Of a stretch of DNA of 64,000 bases, positions 18,809 through 27,757 are shown in pieces. The DNA is from Allobaileyella intestinalis (GTDB lineage: Bacteria > Bacillota > Clostridia > Peptostreptococcales > Anaerovoracaceae): NCBI RefSeq assembly GCF_009695865.1, contig NZ_VUNB01000006.1, positions 25,109 to 89,108 on the forward strand. Reading direction: 5' to 3'. A program made the position numbers and the translations under genes. The notes below the pieces were generated by a model, which ran no database searches, was not told where the DNA came from, and saw only the letters and a program-made list of their open reading frames with translations. Each line of letters starts with the position of its first letter. The first letter of the stretch is position 1.

Positions 18809-20176
18809 TTAAATCTCCGGCAAGCTGTCAAATCCCGGCTGCAGTTCTTCATCTGAAGGGATGAAATCTGTCATGGTGCCCTCATTAAATTGCTGATAGG
18901 CAGTAAGGTCAAAGTATCCAGTGCCTGACAGACCGAATAAGATAGTCTTTTTATCACCTGTTTCCCTGCACTTTACAGCTTCATCAATTGCGCACCGGAT
19001 TGCATGGCTGCTTTCTGGGGCAGGAAGAATCCCTTCAGTTTTTGCAAACATAGTTGCAGCCTTGAACACGTCGGTCTGTTCGTATGCTCTGGCCTCCATC
19101 AGCCCCTGGTGGTAAAGCTCTGACAGGGTGCTGCTCATTCCATGATATCTCAGGCCTCCTGCGTGGTTAGGAGAGGGAATGAAATCGTGACCTAAGGTGT
19201 ACATTTTTGCCATAGGGCAGACCATGCCTGTATCGCAGAAATCATAAGCATATTTTCCTCTGGTAAGGCTAGGGCAGGAAGCAGGTTCTGCCGCAATTAT
19301 CCTGTAGTCAGCCTGGCCCCGCAGCTTTTCACCCATAAACGGAGCAATAAGGCCTCCTAGGTTGGAGCCGCCGCCGGCGCATCCAATGATGGTGTCAGGT
19401 TTTATCTGGTATTTATCCAGAGCTGCCTTGGCCTCAAGACCAATAATGCTCTGGTGAAGGAGAACCTGGTTCAGCACGCTTCCCAGAACATATCTGTAAC
19501 CACTGGAAGAAACGGCAGTTTCAACGGCTTCCGAAATAGCACATCCAAGGCTGCCCGTAGTGCCCGGATGCTGGCTCAGGATTTTCCGGCCAACAGCAGT
19601 TTTTTCCGAAGGAGATGGAGTAACATCTGCGCCGTAAGTTCTCATGACTTCACGGCGGAATGGTTTCTGCTCATAAGAGACTTTTACCATAAAAACTTTG
19701 CAATCAAGGCCGAAGTGGGCGCAGGCCATGGACAGAGCAGTGCCCCACTGACCGGCTCCTGTTTCTGTTGTTACGCCCTTGAGACCTTGTTTCTTTGCGT
19801 AGTAGGCCTGAGCGATGGCAGAATTAAGCTTGTGGCTTCCGCTGGTATTATTTCCTTCGAATTTGTAATAAATTTGCGCCGGGGTGTCCAGAGCCTCTTC
19901 CAGGCGGTAGGCACGAACTAATGGAGAAGGGCGGTAAGTCTTGTAGAAATCCAGAACTTCCCGGGGAATATCAAAAAAACGGGTGGTATCGTCCAGTTCC
20001 TGATCCACCAGCTCCTGGCAGAAAACCGGCGTCAGCTCATCTTTTGTGACCGGCTTAAGAGTGGCAGGATTTAAAAGAGGGGCAGGTTTGATCTTCATAT
20101 CGGACCTGAGATTGTAGTACTGGGCAGGCATCTCATCCTCGCTGAGATAGATTTTGTTTGGAATCTGGTTTGTCAT
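18809..20176 (-). CDS. TrpB-like pyridoxal-phosphate enzyme (TrpB2)
   Basis: Tryptophan synthase beta-like protein, 455 residues, about 50 longer than classical TrpB, as is typical of the TrpB2 group. The PLP lysine is K116 in SGSHKLNSA; TETGAGQWG and the phosphate-binding GCAGGGSNLGG follow. TrpB2 enzymes make tryptophan from indole and serine (or O-phosphoserine) without a TrpA partner, and no trpA is nearby. AAAGGAG sets the ATG at 20176. Control by a tryptophan T-box directly upstream suggests indole salvage when tryptophan is short (inference). Confidence 0.92.
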   Translation of the reverse strand: MTNQIPNKIYLSEDEMPAQYYNLRSDMKIKPAPLLNPATLKPVTKDELTPVFCQELVDQELDDTTRFFDIPREVLDFYKTYRPSPLVRAYRLEEALDTPAQIYYKFEGNNTSGSHKLNSAIAQAYYAKKQGLKGVTTETGAGQWGTALSMACAHFGLDCKVFMVKVSYEQKPFRREVMRTYGADVTPSPSEKTAVGRKILSQHPGTTGSLGCAISEAVETAVSSSGYRYVLGSVLNQVLLHQSIIGLEAKAALDKYQIKPDTIIGCAGGGSNLGGLIAPFMGEKLRGQADYRIIAAEPASCPSLTRGKYAYDFCDTGMVCPMAKMYTLGHDFIPSPNHAGGLRYHGMSSTLSELYHQGLMEARAYEQTDVFKAATMFAKTEGILPAPESSHAIRCAIDEAVKCRETGDKKTILFGLSGTGYFDLTAYQQFNEGTMTDFIPSDEELQPGFDSLPEI

Positions 20177-20221
20177 AACTGTTCTCCTTTCGCGAAACAC
20201 AATGATTTGAATACTTTCGGG

Positions 20222-20552
20222 AGAGGAGGTTGTATGTAAAAAAACTCCTGTCCCATACAAAAACTGCTGGGACAGGAGTAGTATCTCTCAGTCGAGGCTC
20301 CTGCGGTGCCACCCGGCTTGACGCTTATGCGCCCGCTTTTAGCATACGTGTTCATATGCAAGGTTTGATAACGGAGGTCCCTCTCCGTCTTCCATACTAA
20401 GGATCAAGATTAAGGGTCAAAATCCTTTTCCGGTCGCCCTCCGAAGCCCATTCACCCCGGGTTCCCATACTGTCATCACAGCCACGGCAGCTCTCTCTAA
20501 TGGAAAGGTCCAGGACTACTCACTCTTCGTCAAAGGTTTAAAAATTAAATTG
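20222..20552 (-). promoter_or_regulatory. T-box leader, probably tryptophan-specific
   Basis: On the minus strand the leader contains GGGTGGCACCGC (plus 20303-20314), the T-box core that pairs with the tRNA acceptor end, followed by a terminator at 20238-20278 (CTCCTGTCCC with GGGACAGGAG, then seven T). Stem I has an AGTA S-turn, GAGAGAG, and a helix UCCUGG/CCGGGG. On its 3' side the specifier loop reads UGAA-UGG-G before CUUCG, giving the Trp codon UGG (plus 20448-20450). Uncharged tRNA-Trp should favour the antiterminator and trpB2 expression. Specifier assignment is from hand folding. Confidence 0.85.
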
Positions 20553-20559
20553 TAGTGAC

Positions 20560-20588
20560 ATATTAGCAAAAACAACAAATTACGTCAA
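20560..20588 (-). promoter_or_regulatory. SigmaA promoter of the trpB2 T-box transcript
   Basis: Minus strand TTGACG (20583-20588), 17-bp spacer, TAATAT (20560-20565). Confidence 0.7.
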
Positions 20589-20664
20589 GAAAAATTACAT
20601 AAATAATGAAAAAATCACAAAAAAACAGGCAGAACGAATAGCCGATAATTTGCCTCCAGTTTCT

Positions 20665-21693
20665 CTACAGAAGCTCTGCAATCTCATAGATAAGCCTGGC
20701 CGTTTTCTCCCATCCGATGCAAGGGTCGGTAATAGACTGGCCGTATACAGTCCCCTCAGGGCCCTGTTTTCCGTCTTCAATATAAGATTCAATCATAAGC
20801 CCCTTAACAATGCCGGCCACATCTTCATTGTGCCGCATGCTGTGGAGCACTTCCTTGGCAATCCTGGACTGCTCGAAACAGTTTTTTCCTGAATTGGCAT
20901 GGTTAGTATCAACGATAACCGCCGGATTGACCAGAGAGGATTTTTCGTACAGGCCACTAAGTTCCACCAGATCCTCATAGTGGTAGTTGGGACTGGAGTG
21001 ACCCTGCCGGTCCGTATAACCCCTTAGAATTGCGTGGGCCAGGGGATTTCCCTTGGACTCCGCCTCCCAGTTTTCATACAGAAAAGTATGAGGGTGCTGA
21101 GCAGCTGTAATGGAATTCATCATTATGCTAAGGTCCCCGCTGGTGGGATTTTTCATTCCAACAGGAATATCCTGACCGCTGGCTGTAAGGCGATGCTGCT
21201 GATTTTCCACTGACCGGGCCCCTACAGCCACATAGCTGAGCACATCGGACAGATATCTCTGGTTCCCGGGATACAGCATTTCGTCTGCCGTGCTGAGGCC
21301 CGTCTCCTCAAGGACCCGTATGTGAAGGCGCCTGGTGGAAATCAGCCCTTTGAGCATGTTGGGCTCTCCAGAGGGATCAGGCTGATGGAGCATGCCTTTA
21401 TAGCCGTCTCCTGTAGTCCGGGGCTTATTCGTATACACCCGAGGGACGATGAGAATTTTTTCCTTAACCTCATCCTGAATGGCCGCCAGCCGCCCGCAGT
21501 AATCCAGAACTGCATCAGTCCGGTCAGCAGAGCAAGGACCGATGATAAGGAGGAAACGGTTGCTTTTTCCTGTAAAAATTTCTTCGATTTCCCGGTCTCT
21601 TGCGGCTTTCCGCTGCCGGGTGGCTTCAGTAAGGGGATACATGGCCCGTATCTCCGAAACCGTTGGAATTTTCCTTCTTAACACTAAATTCAT
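20665..21693 (-). CDS. 3-deoxy-7-phosphoheptulonate synthase (AroG-type DAHP synthase)
   Basis: First step of the shikimate pathway: phosphoenolpyruvate plus erythrose 4-phosphate to DAHP. 342 residues, class I type: LLIIGPCSADR, VPRVYTNKPRTTGDGYKGM, VGARSVENQQHR, GMKNPTSGD and VIVDTNHANSGK with metal-binding residues. It lies downstream of pheA and aroA on the same strand, 48 bp after aroA, and is probably co-transcribed. Feedback specificity (Phe, Tyr or Trp) is not evident. CGGAG precedes the ATG. Confidence 0.95.
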   Translation of the reverse strand: MNLVLRRKIPTVSEIRAMYPLTEATRQRKAARDREIEEIFTGKSNRFLLIIGPCSADRTDAVLDYCGRLAAIQDEVKEKILIVPRVYTNKPRTTGDGYKGMLHQPDPSGEPNMLKGLISTRRLHIRVLEETGLSTADEMLYPGNQRYLSDVLSYVAVGARSVENQQHRLTASGQDIPVGMKNPTSGDLSIMMNSITAAQHPHTFLYENWEAESKGNPLAHAILRGYTDRQGHSSPNYHYEDLVELSGLYEKSSLVNPAVIVDTNHANSGKNCFEQSRIAKEVLHSMRHNEDVAGIVKGLMIESYIEDGKQGPEGTVYGQSITDPCIGWEKTARLIYEIAELL

Positions 21694-21741
21694 TGTATAA
21701 CTCCGTTGATTATTCTTTGATTCCCTAAACCTGCATTGAGT

Positions 21742-23064
21742 TTAATTCTCCAGATCAACATGGATGCCCAGGGAGAAAAGGACATGCCAGAAATCCGGCC
21801 AGCTTTTTGAAACGGCCTCAGCATCATCGATGGTGCCTCCCGTGATGGTAGAAAGAACGGCCAGGGACATTACTATGCGGTGATCGTTGTGACCCCGGAG
21901 AATTTCTACGGGCTTCTGAAGCTTTCCCGGGAAAACTTTAATGTCATTTTCTCCGCAGCGGACTTCTATGCCGAATTTTGCCAGCTCCTGAGCCATTACC
22001 TGACCCCGGTCAGACTCTTTTATTCTGAGCCTTCCCGTGCCTGTGAGATAACATCCGCCTGTGGCTGCACCAAAAGCCATTAGTACAGGTCCAAGGTCAG
22101 GGCAGCCTGAAATATCAAGAGCTTTTTCAGTGCCTCGCCGGGAAATAGAATCCATAAGCTCCGGACATACCCGGTCTCCTTGGGAACTTGAAGGATTAAG
22201 CCCTGTAATGGTCATAGGGGAATTTTCCTGCGAAGAATCCCACTCCCGATTGATTTCCTTGATTTTTTTCAGTGCATACAGAAAAGCCGAATTTGACCAG
22301 TCGCCCTCAGTCACATAATTTCCGGCTTTATACTGCTGCCTCCCGGGAATTGTAAAAATCAGATCGCAGCAATCAGTTTCAACACTTCTGGCTTCTGATA
22401 CCTTCACGTGGACGCCAAACTGTCTCATTACGTCCAGGGTAATGTCAATATATGGCCGGCTTTCCACAGGTCCTTTGACTATAAGCCTGCTTGTTTCTGG
22501 CAGGAGGGGCAGGGCCAGGAGAAGGCCTGTAGCAAACTGGCTGCTGATGTTGCCGGGAATTACATAGCTTCCGGCCTGCAGAATTCCTGATACCGTAATT
22601 AAGCAGGATTCCCGGTCACTGGATATTTCAACTGCCTTTTCAGGCAGGATTTTCTCGTAAACAGAAATGCCTCTTTCCATCAGCCTGGGTGCGCACTTGA
22701 AAATTCCGCCGCCGAAAAGCAGGGAAACGGGAATCAAGAACCTGAGAGTACTTCCGGACTCCCCGCAATCTATCAAGGGAAGAATCTCTTTTTTTTCAGA
22801 TGAATCACTGCATCCTGCCGAAAAAACACCTGGGGCACCAGTTCCTCTTACCTGAATAGAACCTGATGAACTCCGTTTTATTTCAGCTCCAAGGGCAGAC
22901 AAAGCCCCCATGGTGGCCACTATGTCGCAGCTTCCGGAAACACCGGACAGGTTGCTCAATCCCCCTGTAAGGCCAGAACAGATCAGCATCCGGTGATCTA
23001 TGCTTTTTGACGGAGGCGCCTGAACAGTTCCGGCGGCCCGGCCTGGCTGTATTATTGCTTTCAT
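21742..23064 (-). CDS. aroA: 3-phosphoshikimate 1-carboxyvinyltransferase (EPSP synthase)
   Basis: Sixth step of the shikimate pathway, joining shikimate 3-phosphate and phosphoenolpyruvate. 440 residues. PPSKSIDHRMLI near the N-terminus contains the substrate-binding Lys-Ser; CGESGSTLRFLIP is the variant of the family's NAGTxxRF motif; GRLRIKESDRG and the C-terminal HNDHRIVMSLAV are also present. The CGESGSTxRF form is seen in other Firmicutes. Its ATG overlaps the stop of pheA by 4 bp, indicating translational coupling. Confidence 0.95.
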   Translation of the reverse strand: MKAIIQPGRAAGTVQAPPSKSIDHRMLICSGLTGGLSNLSGVSGSCDIVATMGALSALGAEIKRSSSGSIQVRGTGAPGVFSAGCSDSSEKKEILPLIDCGESGSTLRFLIPVSLLFGGGIFKCAPRLMERGISVYEKILPEKAVEISSDRESCLITVSGILQAGSYVIPGNISSQFATGLLLALPLLPETSRLIVKGPVESRPYIDITLDVMRQFGVHVKVSEARSVETDCCDLIFTIPGRQQYKAGNYVTEGDWSNSAFLYALKKIKEINREWDSSQENSPMTITGLNPSSSQGDRVCPELMDSISRRGTEKALDISGCPDLGPVLMAFGAATGGCYLTGTGRLRIKESDRGQVMAQELAKFGIEVRCGENDIKVFPGKLQKPVEILRGHNDHRIVMSLAVLSTITGGTIDDAEAVSKSWPDFWHVLFSLGIHVDLEN

Positions 23065-24263
23065 TCTTCGCTGTTCTCCTGTGCAGTGGTGTTCCGGGAC
23101 TGGACGGTACTTGAAATCAGATTTGTTCCGGCCCGGAAGGTGCCTGCCATCTTAAGCTGGGCACACAGTACATTCAGTTCCCGCAGCATCTCAGTACCTT
23201 CCTCGGTGTGAATATTGCCTTCAGCTTCTATATAGAAATAGTAATTCCAGAGAAGTCCCTTCATTGGACGGCTCCTCATTGTGCCCATGTTGTAGTCATG
23301 AGCACCTATGATATTCAGCACCTGGGCAAGGGAACTTGCTTCGTTTTTTGCTGTAAAAACAAGGATGAAATGGTCGTCTTCATGATTGGAATCAGGCTGC
23401 GGCCGGTTCTGGGCCCGGCTGAAGGCGGCGAACCGGGTGGTATTGTACGGATCGTCGTTAATGTGGGGCTCCAGAATGTCGAGACCGAAGATTTTGCTGG
23501 TTTCGGAGCTGGCAATGGCGCCAAGATGAATGTCTCCTGCATCTGAAACCATTTTTGCTGCTGCGGCAGTGTTGCTGCAGGCTGCCGCCTCTATATTGCG
23601 GGCTTCAAGAAAACTTCTGCACTGTTCAAGGGCCTGGGGATGGCTGGTTACCCGGGTAATATCCTGGATTCCAGCACCTTTAATGCCAAGGAGATTGTGG
23701 GTCACGGGAAGATCCAGAACCTGGTTGATGAACAGGCTTCCGCTGAAAATAAGATCCATAACCTCACCAACCTCGCCGGCCCAGCTGTTTTCCAAAGGAA
23801 GAACTGCACTGTCCACTTCCCCTGATTCCACGGCTCTGTAGGCCTGGGTGAAAGTAGGGAAAGCAATCAGGCGGGCAGATGGAAACATTTTTTTTGCAGC
23901 AATATAGCTGAAGGCCCCGGGAACTCCGGCGTAGGCAATCTTCATGGAGGAGATAATCTTCTCCTGGTAACGGCGGGAAATATTCATCACTGTGTGCATG
24001 AAGTCCACATAGTGAGGTTCAATTTCAGGATCGCTGATATAGCTTCTGTTTAATGCGATTACGTCAGATTCCCGGGCTCCGTCAAAAATAGAAAGTCCGT
24101 GTTCCCTCTTGTAGGCGGCAATCTGCTGAACTGTCTTCATTCTGGCCTGGAAAAGGGCGGCCATGGATTTGTCTATGCTGTTTATTTCCTGACGCAGTGA
24201 TTCCAGCTCATCAACGTCCGGTGATTCTGCCGTTTCAGGATTCATGTTACTGTTCTCAACCAT
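23061..24263 (-). CDS. pheA: Bifunctional chorismate mutase / prephenate dehydratase (P-protein)
   Basis: Makes phenylpyruvate from chorismate. 400 residues: AroQ-type chorismate mutase at about 15-100 (LRQEINSIDKSMAALFQARM, AAYKREHGL), prephenate dehydratase at about 107-285 (AYAGVPGAFSYIAAKK, LPLENSWAGEV, and catalytic TTRF), and an ACT domain at about 295-375 for phenylalanine feedback. The ACT site reads SRPMKG where ESRP is usual, so feedback may differ. GGAGGG precedes the ATG. First gene of the pheA-aroA-DAHP synthase unit. Confidence 0.95.
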   Translation of the reverse strand: MVENSNMNPETAESPDVDELESLRQEINSIDKSMAALFQARMKTVQQIAAYKREHGLSIFDGARESDVIALNRSYISDPEIEPHYVDFMHTVMNISRRYQEKIISSMKIAYAGVPGAFSYIAAKKMFPSARLIAFPTFTQAYRAVESGEVDSAVLPLENSWAGEVGEVMDLIFSGSLFINQVLDLPVTHNLLGIKGAGIQDITRVTSHPQALEQCRSFLEARNIEAAACSNTAAAAKMVSDAGDIHLGAIASSETSKIFGLDILEPHINDDPYNTTRFAAFSRAQNRPQPDSNHEDDHFILVFTAKNEASSLAQVLNIIGAHDYNMGTMRSRPMKGLLWNYYFYIEAEGNIHTEEGTEMLRELNVLCAQLKMAGTFRAGTNLISSTVQSRNTTAQENSEE

Positions 24264-24340
24264 TGTTCTGACCCTCCATGATTTATTCAGATTCTCATTA
24301 ATTCTATATCAATAAGCCTTTGCCTTCTATAACGAAGAAA

Positions 24341-24367
24341 ATAAAAAGTGCGGATCCACAGATCCGC
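24341..24367 (-). terminator. Leader terminator upstream of pheA
   Basis: Minus-strand GCGGATC-TGTG-GATCCGC followed by a T-rich run lies between the pheA promoter and its start codon, so it acts as an attenuator candidate rather than an operon end. An earlier helix in the same leader (ACCT..GCCAC with GTGGC..AGGT, about 24393-24435) may take part in switching. Confidence 0.6.
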
Positions 24368-24482
24368 CGTAAACCTGGTTGATTCATTATAAACTCACAC
24401 AGCCTGTTATCCACACCTGCCACAAAACTGCCTGGTGGCTAAGGTGAAAATCTCCCAAGAAACAATATGAATGTTGTCGAAT

Positions 24483-24510
24483 ATTATAAAGGGCTGGAGA
24501 AGGCTGTCAA
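24483..24510 (-). promoter_or_regulatory. SigmaA promoter of pheA operon
   Basis: Minus strand TTGACA (24505-24510), 16-bp spacer, TATAAT (24483-24488). It gives a leader of roughly 210 nt before pheA. Confidence 0.75.
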
Positions 24511-24524
24511 GGTTAAATATAAAA

Positions 24525-24556
24525 GAAAAAACGAATCCCGAAGGATCCGTTTTTTC
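24525..24556 (-). terminator. Terminator after prdF
   Basis: Minus-strand ACGGATCC-TTCG-GGATTCGT hairpin with flanking A- and T-runs. It ends the prdF transcript and shields the pheA promoter. Confidence 0.85.
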
Positions 24557-24602
24557 TGAAAAAGATTTAGAAAGGCACAAAATGCTTTGAAAAAATCATC
24601 TC

Positions 24603-25667
24603 TTATTTAGGAACTACAAATCCCTTGCCCATTGCATCATCAGGATCGATGAACCATGTAGCCTCACCTGTCAGGTAAGCTCCGCCGGTAACCTGTGGGA
24701 TAACGGCATCGTAGTCGCCAACCTTGGCAGTATCAGCGATGTGTCCGATGAACTTTGTTCCGATGAATGACTCATAAACAAAGGTCTCGCCAACATTCAG
24801 CTCTCCCTTGTCATACAGCCAGGACATCTTAGCAGAAGTACCTGTGCCGCATGGAGATCTGTCAAGCTGAGGATCATCAGGATTTCCGAATACTACGAGG
24901 TTTCTCAGAGCGAACTTGGCATCCGGGCATGTCTCCTTAGGATCGATGTCTGTTGTGCAGTAGTTCTCTACCAGGTCTACAGTAGTGATGTCCAGCTCAG
25001 GGTGCTGAATCTCAACAGTCTTGTTGATCTCGTTAAGAGCGAAGCTGGAGAACTTTGTGAGCTCGCCGGCTGTGTCAGGACCAACCTTGAATCCGAAGTT
25101 CTTCTCTGTGTCTACCAGAGCGAAGAAGGAACCGCCGAAGCAGATGTCGTAAACAACATCCTTTCCGTTGTAGTTCAGGTGGAGATCCTTCTTATATACG
25201 AAAGCAGGAACGTTAGTCAGGGTAACGCCAGTTACCTTGCCGTCCTTGCACTTGGCAACAGTTCTGATGATTCCTGCAGGAGCTTCCAGAACAACCTCTG
25301 TCTCAGGCTCCTTCATCTCCATCAGGCCACCTTCAAGAATAGCTGTAACAGTTCCGATTGTGCAGTGACCACACATGTTCAGATATCCGCCGCCGTCCAT
25401 GAAGAATACTCCGAAGTCAGCCTCTTTGTTGCAAGGCTCAGTGATGATAGCACCGAACATATCATGGTGTCCACGTGGCTCATACATCAGCATAGTTCTG
25501 ATGTAATCGTAGTGCTCCTCCAGATAATGCTTTCTCTCGATCATTGTGTTTCCCTTAGTCTCAGGGCAGTCGATAGCAACTCTGCAGTACTCACCTTCGG
25601 TATGAGCCTCGATGGTTCTGATACAATCAGTATACTTGGAATAATCAATCTTGGTTTCCAGTGCCAT
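24603..25667 (-). CDS. prdF: Proline racemase
   Basis: Interconverts L- and D-proline and so supplies the D-isomer for proline reductase. 354 residues from the ATG at 25667, which has GGAGGT just upstream (an in-frame ATG at 25703 lacks one). Both catalytic cysteines are present: C99 in MCGHCTIG and C273 in SPCGTGTSAK. Having Cys at both places fits proline racemase or 4-hydroxyproline epimerase, not the dehydratase branch. The neighbouring prd genes favour proline racemase. It is transcribed away from prdC; codon bias is strong. Confidence 0.93.
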   Translation of the reverse strand: MALETKIDYSKYTDCIRTIEAHTEGEYCRVAIDCPETKGNTMIERKHYLEEHYDYIRTMLMYEPRGHHDMFGAIITEPCNKEADFGVFFMDGGGYLNMCGHCTIGTVTAILEGGLMEMKEPETEVVLEAPAGIIRTVAKCKDGKVTGVTLTNVPAFVYKKDLHLNYNGKDVVYDICFGGSFFALVDTEKNFGFKVGPDTAGELTKFSSFALNEINKTVEIQHPELDITTVDLVENYCTTDIDPKETCPDAKFALRNLVVFGNPDDPQLDRSPCGTGTSAKMSWLYDKGELNVGETFVYESFIGTKFIGHIADTAKVGDYDAVIPQVTGGAYLTGEATWFIDPDDAMGKGFVVPK

Positions 25668-25725
25668 GCTAGTTACCTCCTTAAAAACAATAGACGATTT
25701 CAATACATCGCCCTCGAATGATTAA

Positions 25726-25754
25726 ATTGTATTCCATGGAATAATCAAAGTCAA
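25726..25754 (-). promoter_or_regulatory. SigmaA promoter of prdF
   Basis: Minus strand TTGACT (25749-25754), 17-bp spacer, TACAAT (25726-25731), about 60 bp before the prdF ATG. Confidence 0.7.
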
Positions 25755-25810
25755 CAAAACTTTAACAAATGCTAAAAACTGTATATCCCTTGAAAACAGC
25801 GGCGTGCATC

Positions 25811-25862
25811 GAAATTCATGCAAGTTTGACGCATCAAACATGCCTTGATTTGTATGAAATTT
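25811..25862. promoter_or_regulatory. Imperfect dyad in the prdF-prdC intergenic region
   Basis: The centre TTTGA-CGCA-TCAAA (25825-25838) is a perfect inverted repeat; outer arms AAATTCATGCAAG and CTTGATTTGTATGAAATTT also match each other imperfectly. It lies in the roughly 370-bp gap between the divergent prdF and prdC promoters, where a proline-responsive regulator such as PrdR could bind. I found no convincing -24/-12 sigma54 promoter. The rest of the gap is AT-rich with no gene. Confidence 0.4.
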
Positions 25863-26126
25863 TAACGGAAAAATATTTTTCAAAAGTCCACCGCTGTGGT
25901 CAGGCGTGAAAATATTACATATTAATAATGTGCATCTTCCTGGTGTTAAGTGGGTGACAATCTGGGACAGATAGAGATACATTGAGAAAATCTATTGATT
26001 AGTAGTTGATTTTCCCATAATAGGGTGTTAATGTATTGACGAAATCAATAGCATATTCGAAGGGAAAACGTACTTACGGGGTTCAGTAACTTATTGAAAT
26101 GTTCAATGACGAAGACTCCCCGAATA

Positions 26127-26155
26127 TTGAAAAAGCCCTGTTGATATGCTATCAT
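26127..26155 (+). promoter_or_regulatory. SigmaA promoter of prdC operon
   Basis: TTGAAA (26127-26132), 17-bp spacer, TATCAT (26150-26155), giving a leader of about 80 nt. Confidence 0.65.
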
Positions 26156-26240
26156 TTACCATGTTAAGCGATGTCCCTCAGCCTTGAAATAACTGAGAGA
26201 TATGAGATGGTATTTTATTTCACAAAGGAGAAACTTGGGC

Positions 26241-27587
26241 ATGGAAAATTTGCAGATTTTACTGAGACAGCATGTCGGCAAGCCTTGTGCACCAGTTGTT
26301 AAAGTTGGTGACAAAGTTAAGAAGGGCACACTGATTGCCGAGCCTACAGGACTTGGTGCAAATATTTTCTCCAGCGCATATGGCGTTGTTGAGGATATTA
26401 CAGATGACAGAATCATCATCAAGCCAGACGAGGAGCAGCCTGACGATTACGAGAAGATTCCTGAGGGAACACCTCTGGAAATGGTAAAGGCTGCCGGAGT
26501 CGTAGGAATGGGCGGAGCCGGATTCCCTACAGGAATCAAGCTGGACACACACTTCGACGGAGATGGATACATTCTTGTAAACGCTTCAGAGTGCGAGCCT
26601 GGCCTGAGACATAATATTCAGCAGATGGAAGACGAGCCGGAGAAGGTCCTGAAGGGCGTTAAGTACGCAATGGAGATTTCCGGAGCTAACAAGGCTATCT
26701 TCGCTATCAAGAAGAAGAACCGCAAGGCTATCGAGAAGCTGGACGCTCTTCTGGAGAACGAGCCTGATATTTCCCGTCACCTTCTGGCAGACATTTATCC
26801 AGAAGGAGAGGAAAGAGCTGTAGTAAGATCCTGCCTGGGCATTGAGCTTGAGCCAAGCCAGCTGCCATCAGCTGCTAAGGCAGTAGTTATCAACAGTGAG
26901 ACCTGCGCTAGAATCGCAGAAGCTATTGATGAGAGAAAGCCTTCATTCCTGAAGAACGTTACAGTAAGAGGTAAGCTGAACGGTGGAAATGAAGCTCACG
27001 TATTCATGGACGTTCCTGTTGGAACAAGCGTTGGAGACCTCATTGAGAGAGCCGGCGGAATCGACGGAGAGTACGGTGAGATCACAATGGGCGGAGCTTT
27101 CACAGGTCACGCTACAACACTTGATGCACCTATTACAAAGACAACAGGAGCTATCCTTGTTTCCATGCCATTCATGGATCTTAAGGGAGCTAAGCTGGGA
27201 ATCCTGGTTTGTGCCTGCGGCGGAAACCTTGAGAGAATGGAAGACCTGGCTAAGAAATACAACGGAACAGTTACACAGGTTTGCTACTGCAAGCAGGCTC
27301 AGGAGCAGAAGAACGGCTCCAGAAAGTGCGAGCGTCCTGGTATCTGCCCTGGACAGGTAAAGAACAACCTGGACTTCAAGAAGGCCGGATGTGAGTATAT
27401 CCTTATCGGAAACTGCTCCGACTGCTCCAACACAGTTATGGCTTCCGGTCCTAAGATGGGCCTGAAGGTTCTGCACATGACAGACCACCTGATGAGAGCT
27501 GTTGGACACCCTCTGTACAGAACACTGAGAGTTTCCAAGGAAGTAGACCAGGATCTGAACGTACAGGACAACGTTGAGAACAACTAG
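26241..27587 (+). CDS. prdC: Proline reductase-associated electron transfer protein PrdC (RnfC-like)
   Basis: RnfC-like flavin/iron-sulfur protein thought to carry electrons to D-proline reductase. 448 residues from ATG 26241 (AAAGGAG upstream; an in-frame start at 26202 lacks one). The N-terminal barrel-like domain (HVGKPCAPVVKVGDKVKKGT) and the flavin-binding region GMGGAGFPTGIKL with NASECEPG match RnfC. The C-terminal part is Cys-rich (LVCACGG, CYCKQ, CERPGICPGQ, GNCSDCSN) and could hold iron-sulfur clusters. No in-frame UGA is seen, so it is not a selenoprotein here. First gene of the prd operon. Confidence 0.93.
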   Translation: MENLQILLRQHVGKPCAPVVKVGDKVKKGTLIAEPTGLGANIFSSAYGVVEDITDDRIIIKPDEEQPDDYEKIPEGTPLEMVKAAGVVGMGGAGFPTGIKLDTHFDGDGYILVNASECEPGLRHNIQQMEDEPEKVLKGVKYAMEISGANKAIFAIKKKNRKAIEKLDALLENEPDISRHLLADIYPEGEERAVVRSCLGIELEPSQLPSAAKAVVINSETCARIAEAIDERKPSFLKNVTVRGKLNGGNEAHVFMDVPVGTSVGDLIERAGGIDGEYGEITMGGAFTGHATTLDAPITKTTGAILVSMPFMDLKGAKLGILVCACGGNLERMEDLAKKYNGTVTQVCYCKQAQEQKNGSRKCERPGICPGQVKNNLDFKKAGCEYILIGNCSDCSNTVMASGPKMGLKVLHMTDHLMRAVGHPLYRTLRVSKEVDQDLNVQDNVENN

Positions 27588-27661
27588 TTCCAGTATTTGA
27601 ACAGGACTCCGGTTCTGTTCGGATAACACTACGATAAAGGTAGTAAACTGAGATGATTCGC

Positions 27662-27690
27662 TTGACACCTCCCCTCCCAAGCTTTTTAAA
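27662..27690 (+). promoter_or_regulatory. Possible internal promoter before the prdA genes
   Basis: TTGACA (27662-27667), 17-bp spacer, TTTAAA (27685-27690). The prdC-to-prdA gap (170 bp) also holds a 9-bp hairpin near 27600-27621 with a TCCG loop and no T-run. Confidence 0.4.
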
Positions 27691-27757
27691 GCGAACAGTT
27701 TCAGCTTATATACATTAAGAAATGTTTTAAGCAAAACAATCTAAGGAGGATAGTCAA

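Noticed and set aside
24310..24395. Phenylalanine leader peptide before pheA
   Set aside because: A short frame starting near 24395 contains several Phe codons, but it runs across and past the terminator, so the ribosome position would not fit classical attenuation; no good ribosome binding site.
25755..26126. Sigma54 promoter for the prd operon
   Set aside because: In some clostridia PrdR is a sigma54 activator, but I found no convincing GG-N10-GC element; a sigmaA promoter at 26127 fits better.
26241..27587. PrdC as a selenoprotein
   Set aside because: The frame contains no internal UGA; all relevant positions are ordinary cysteines.
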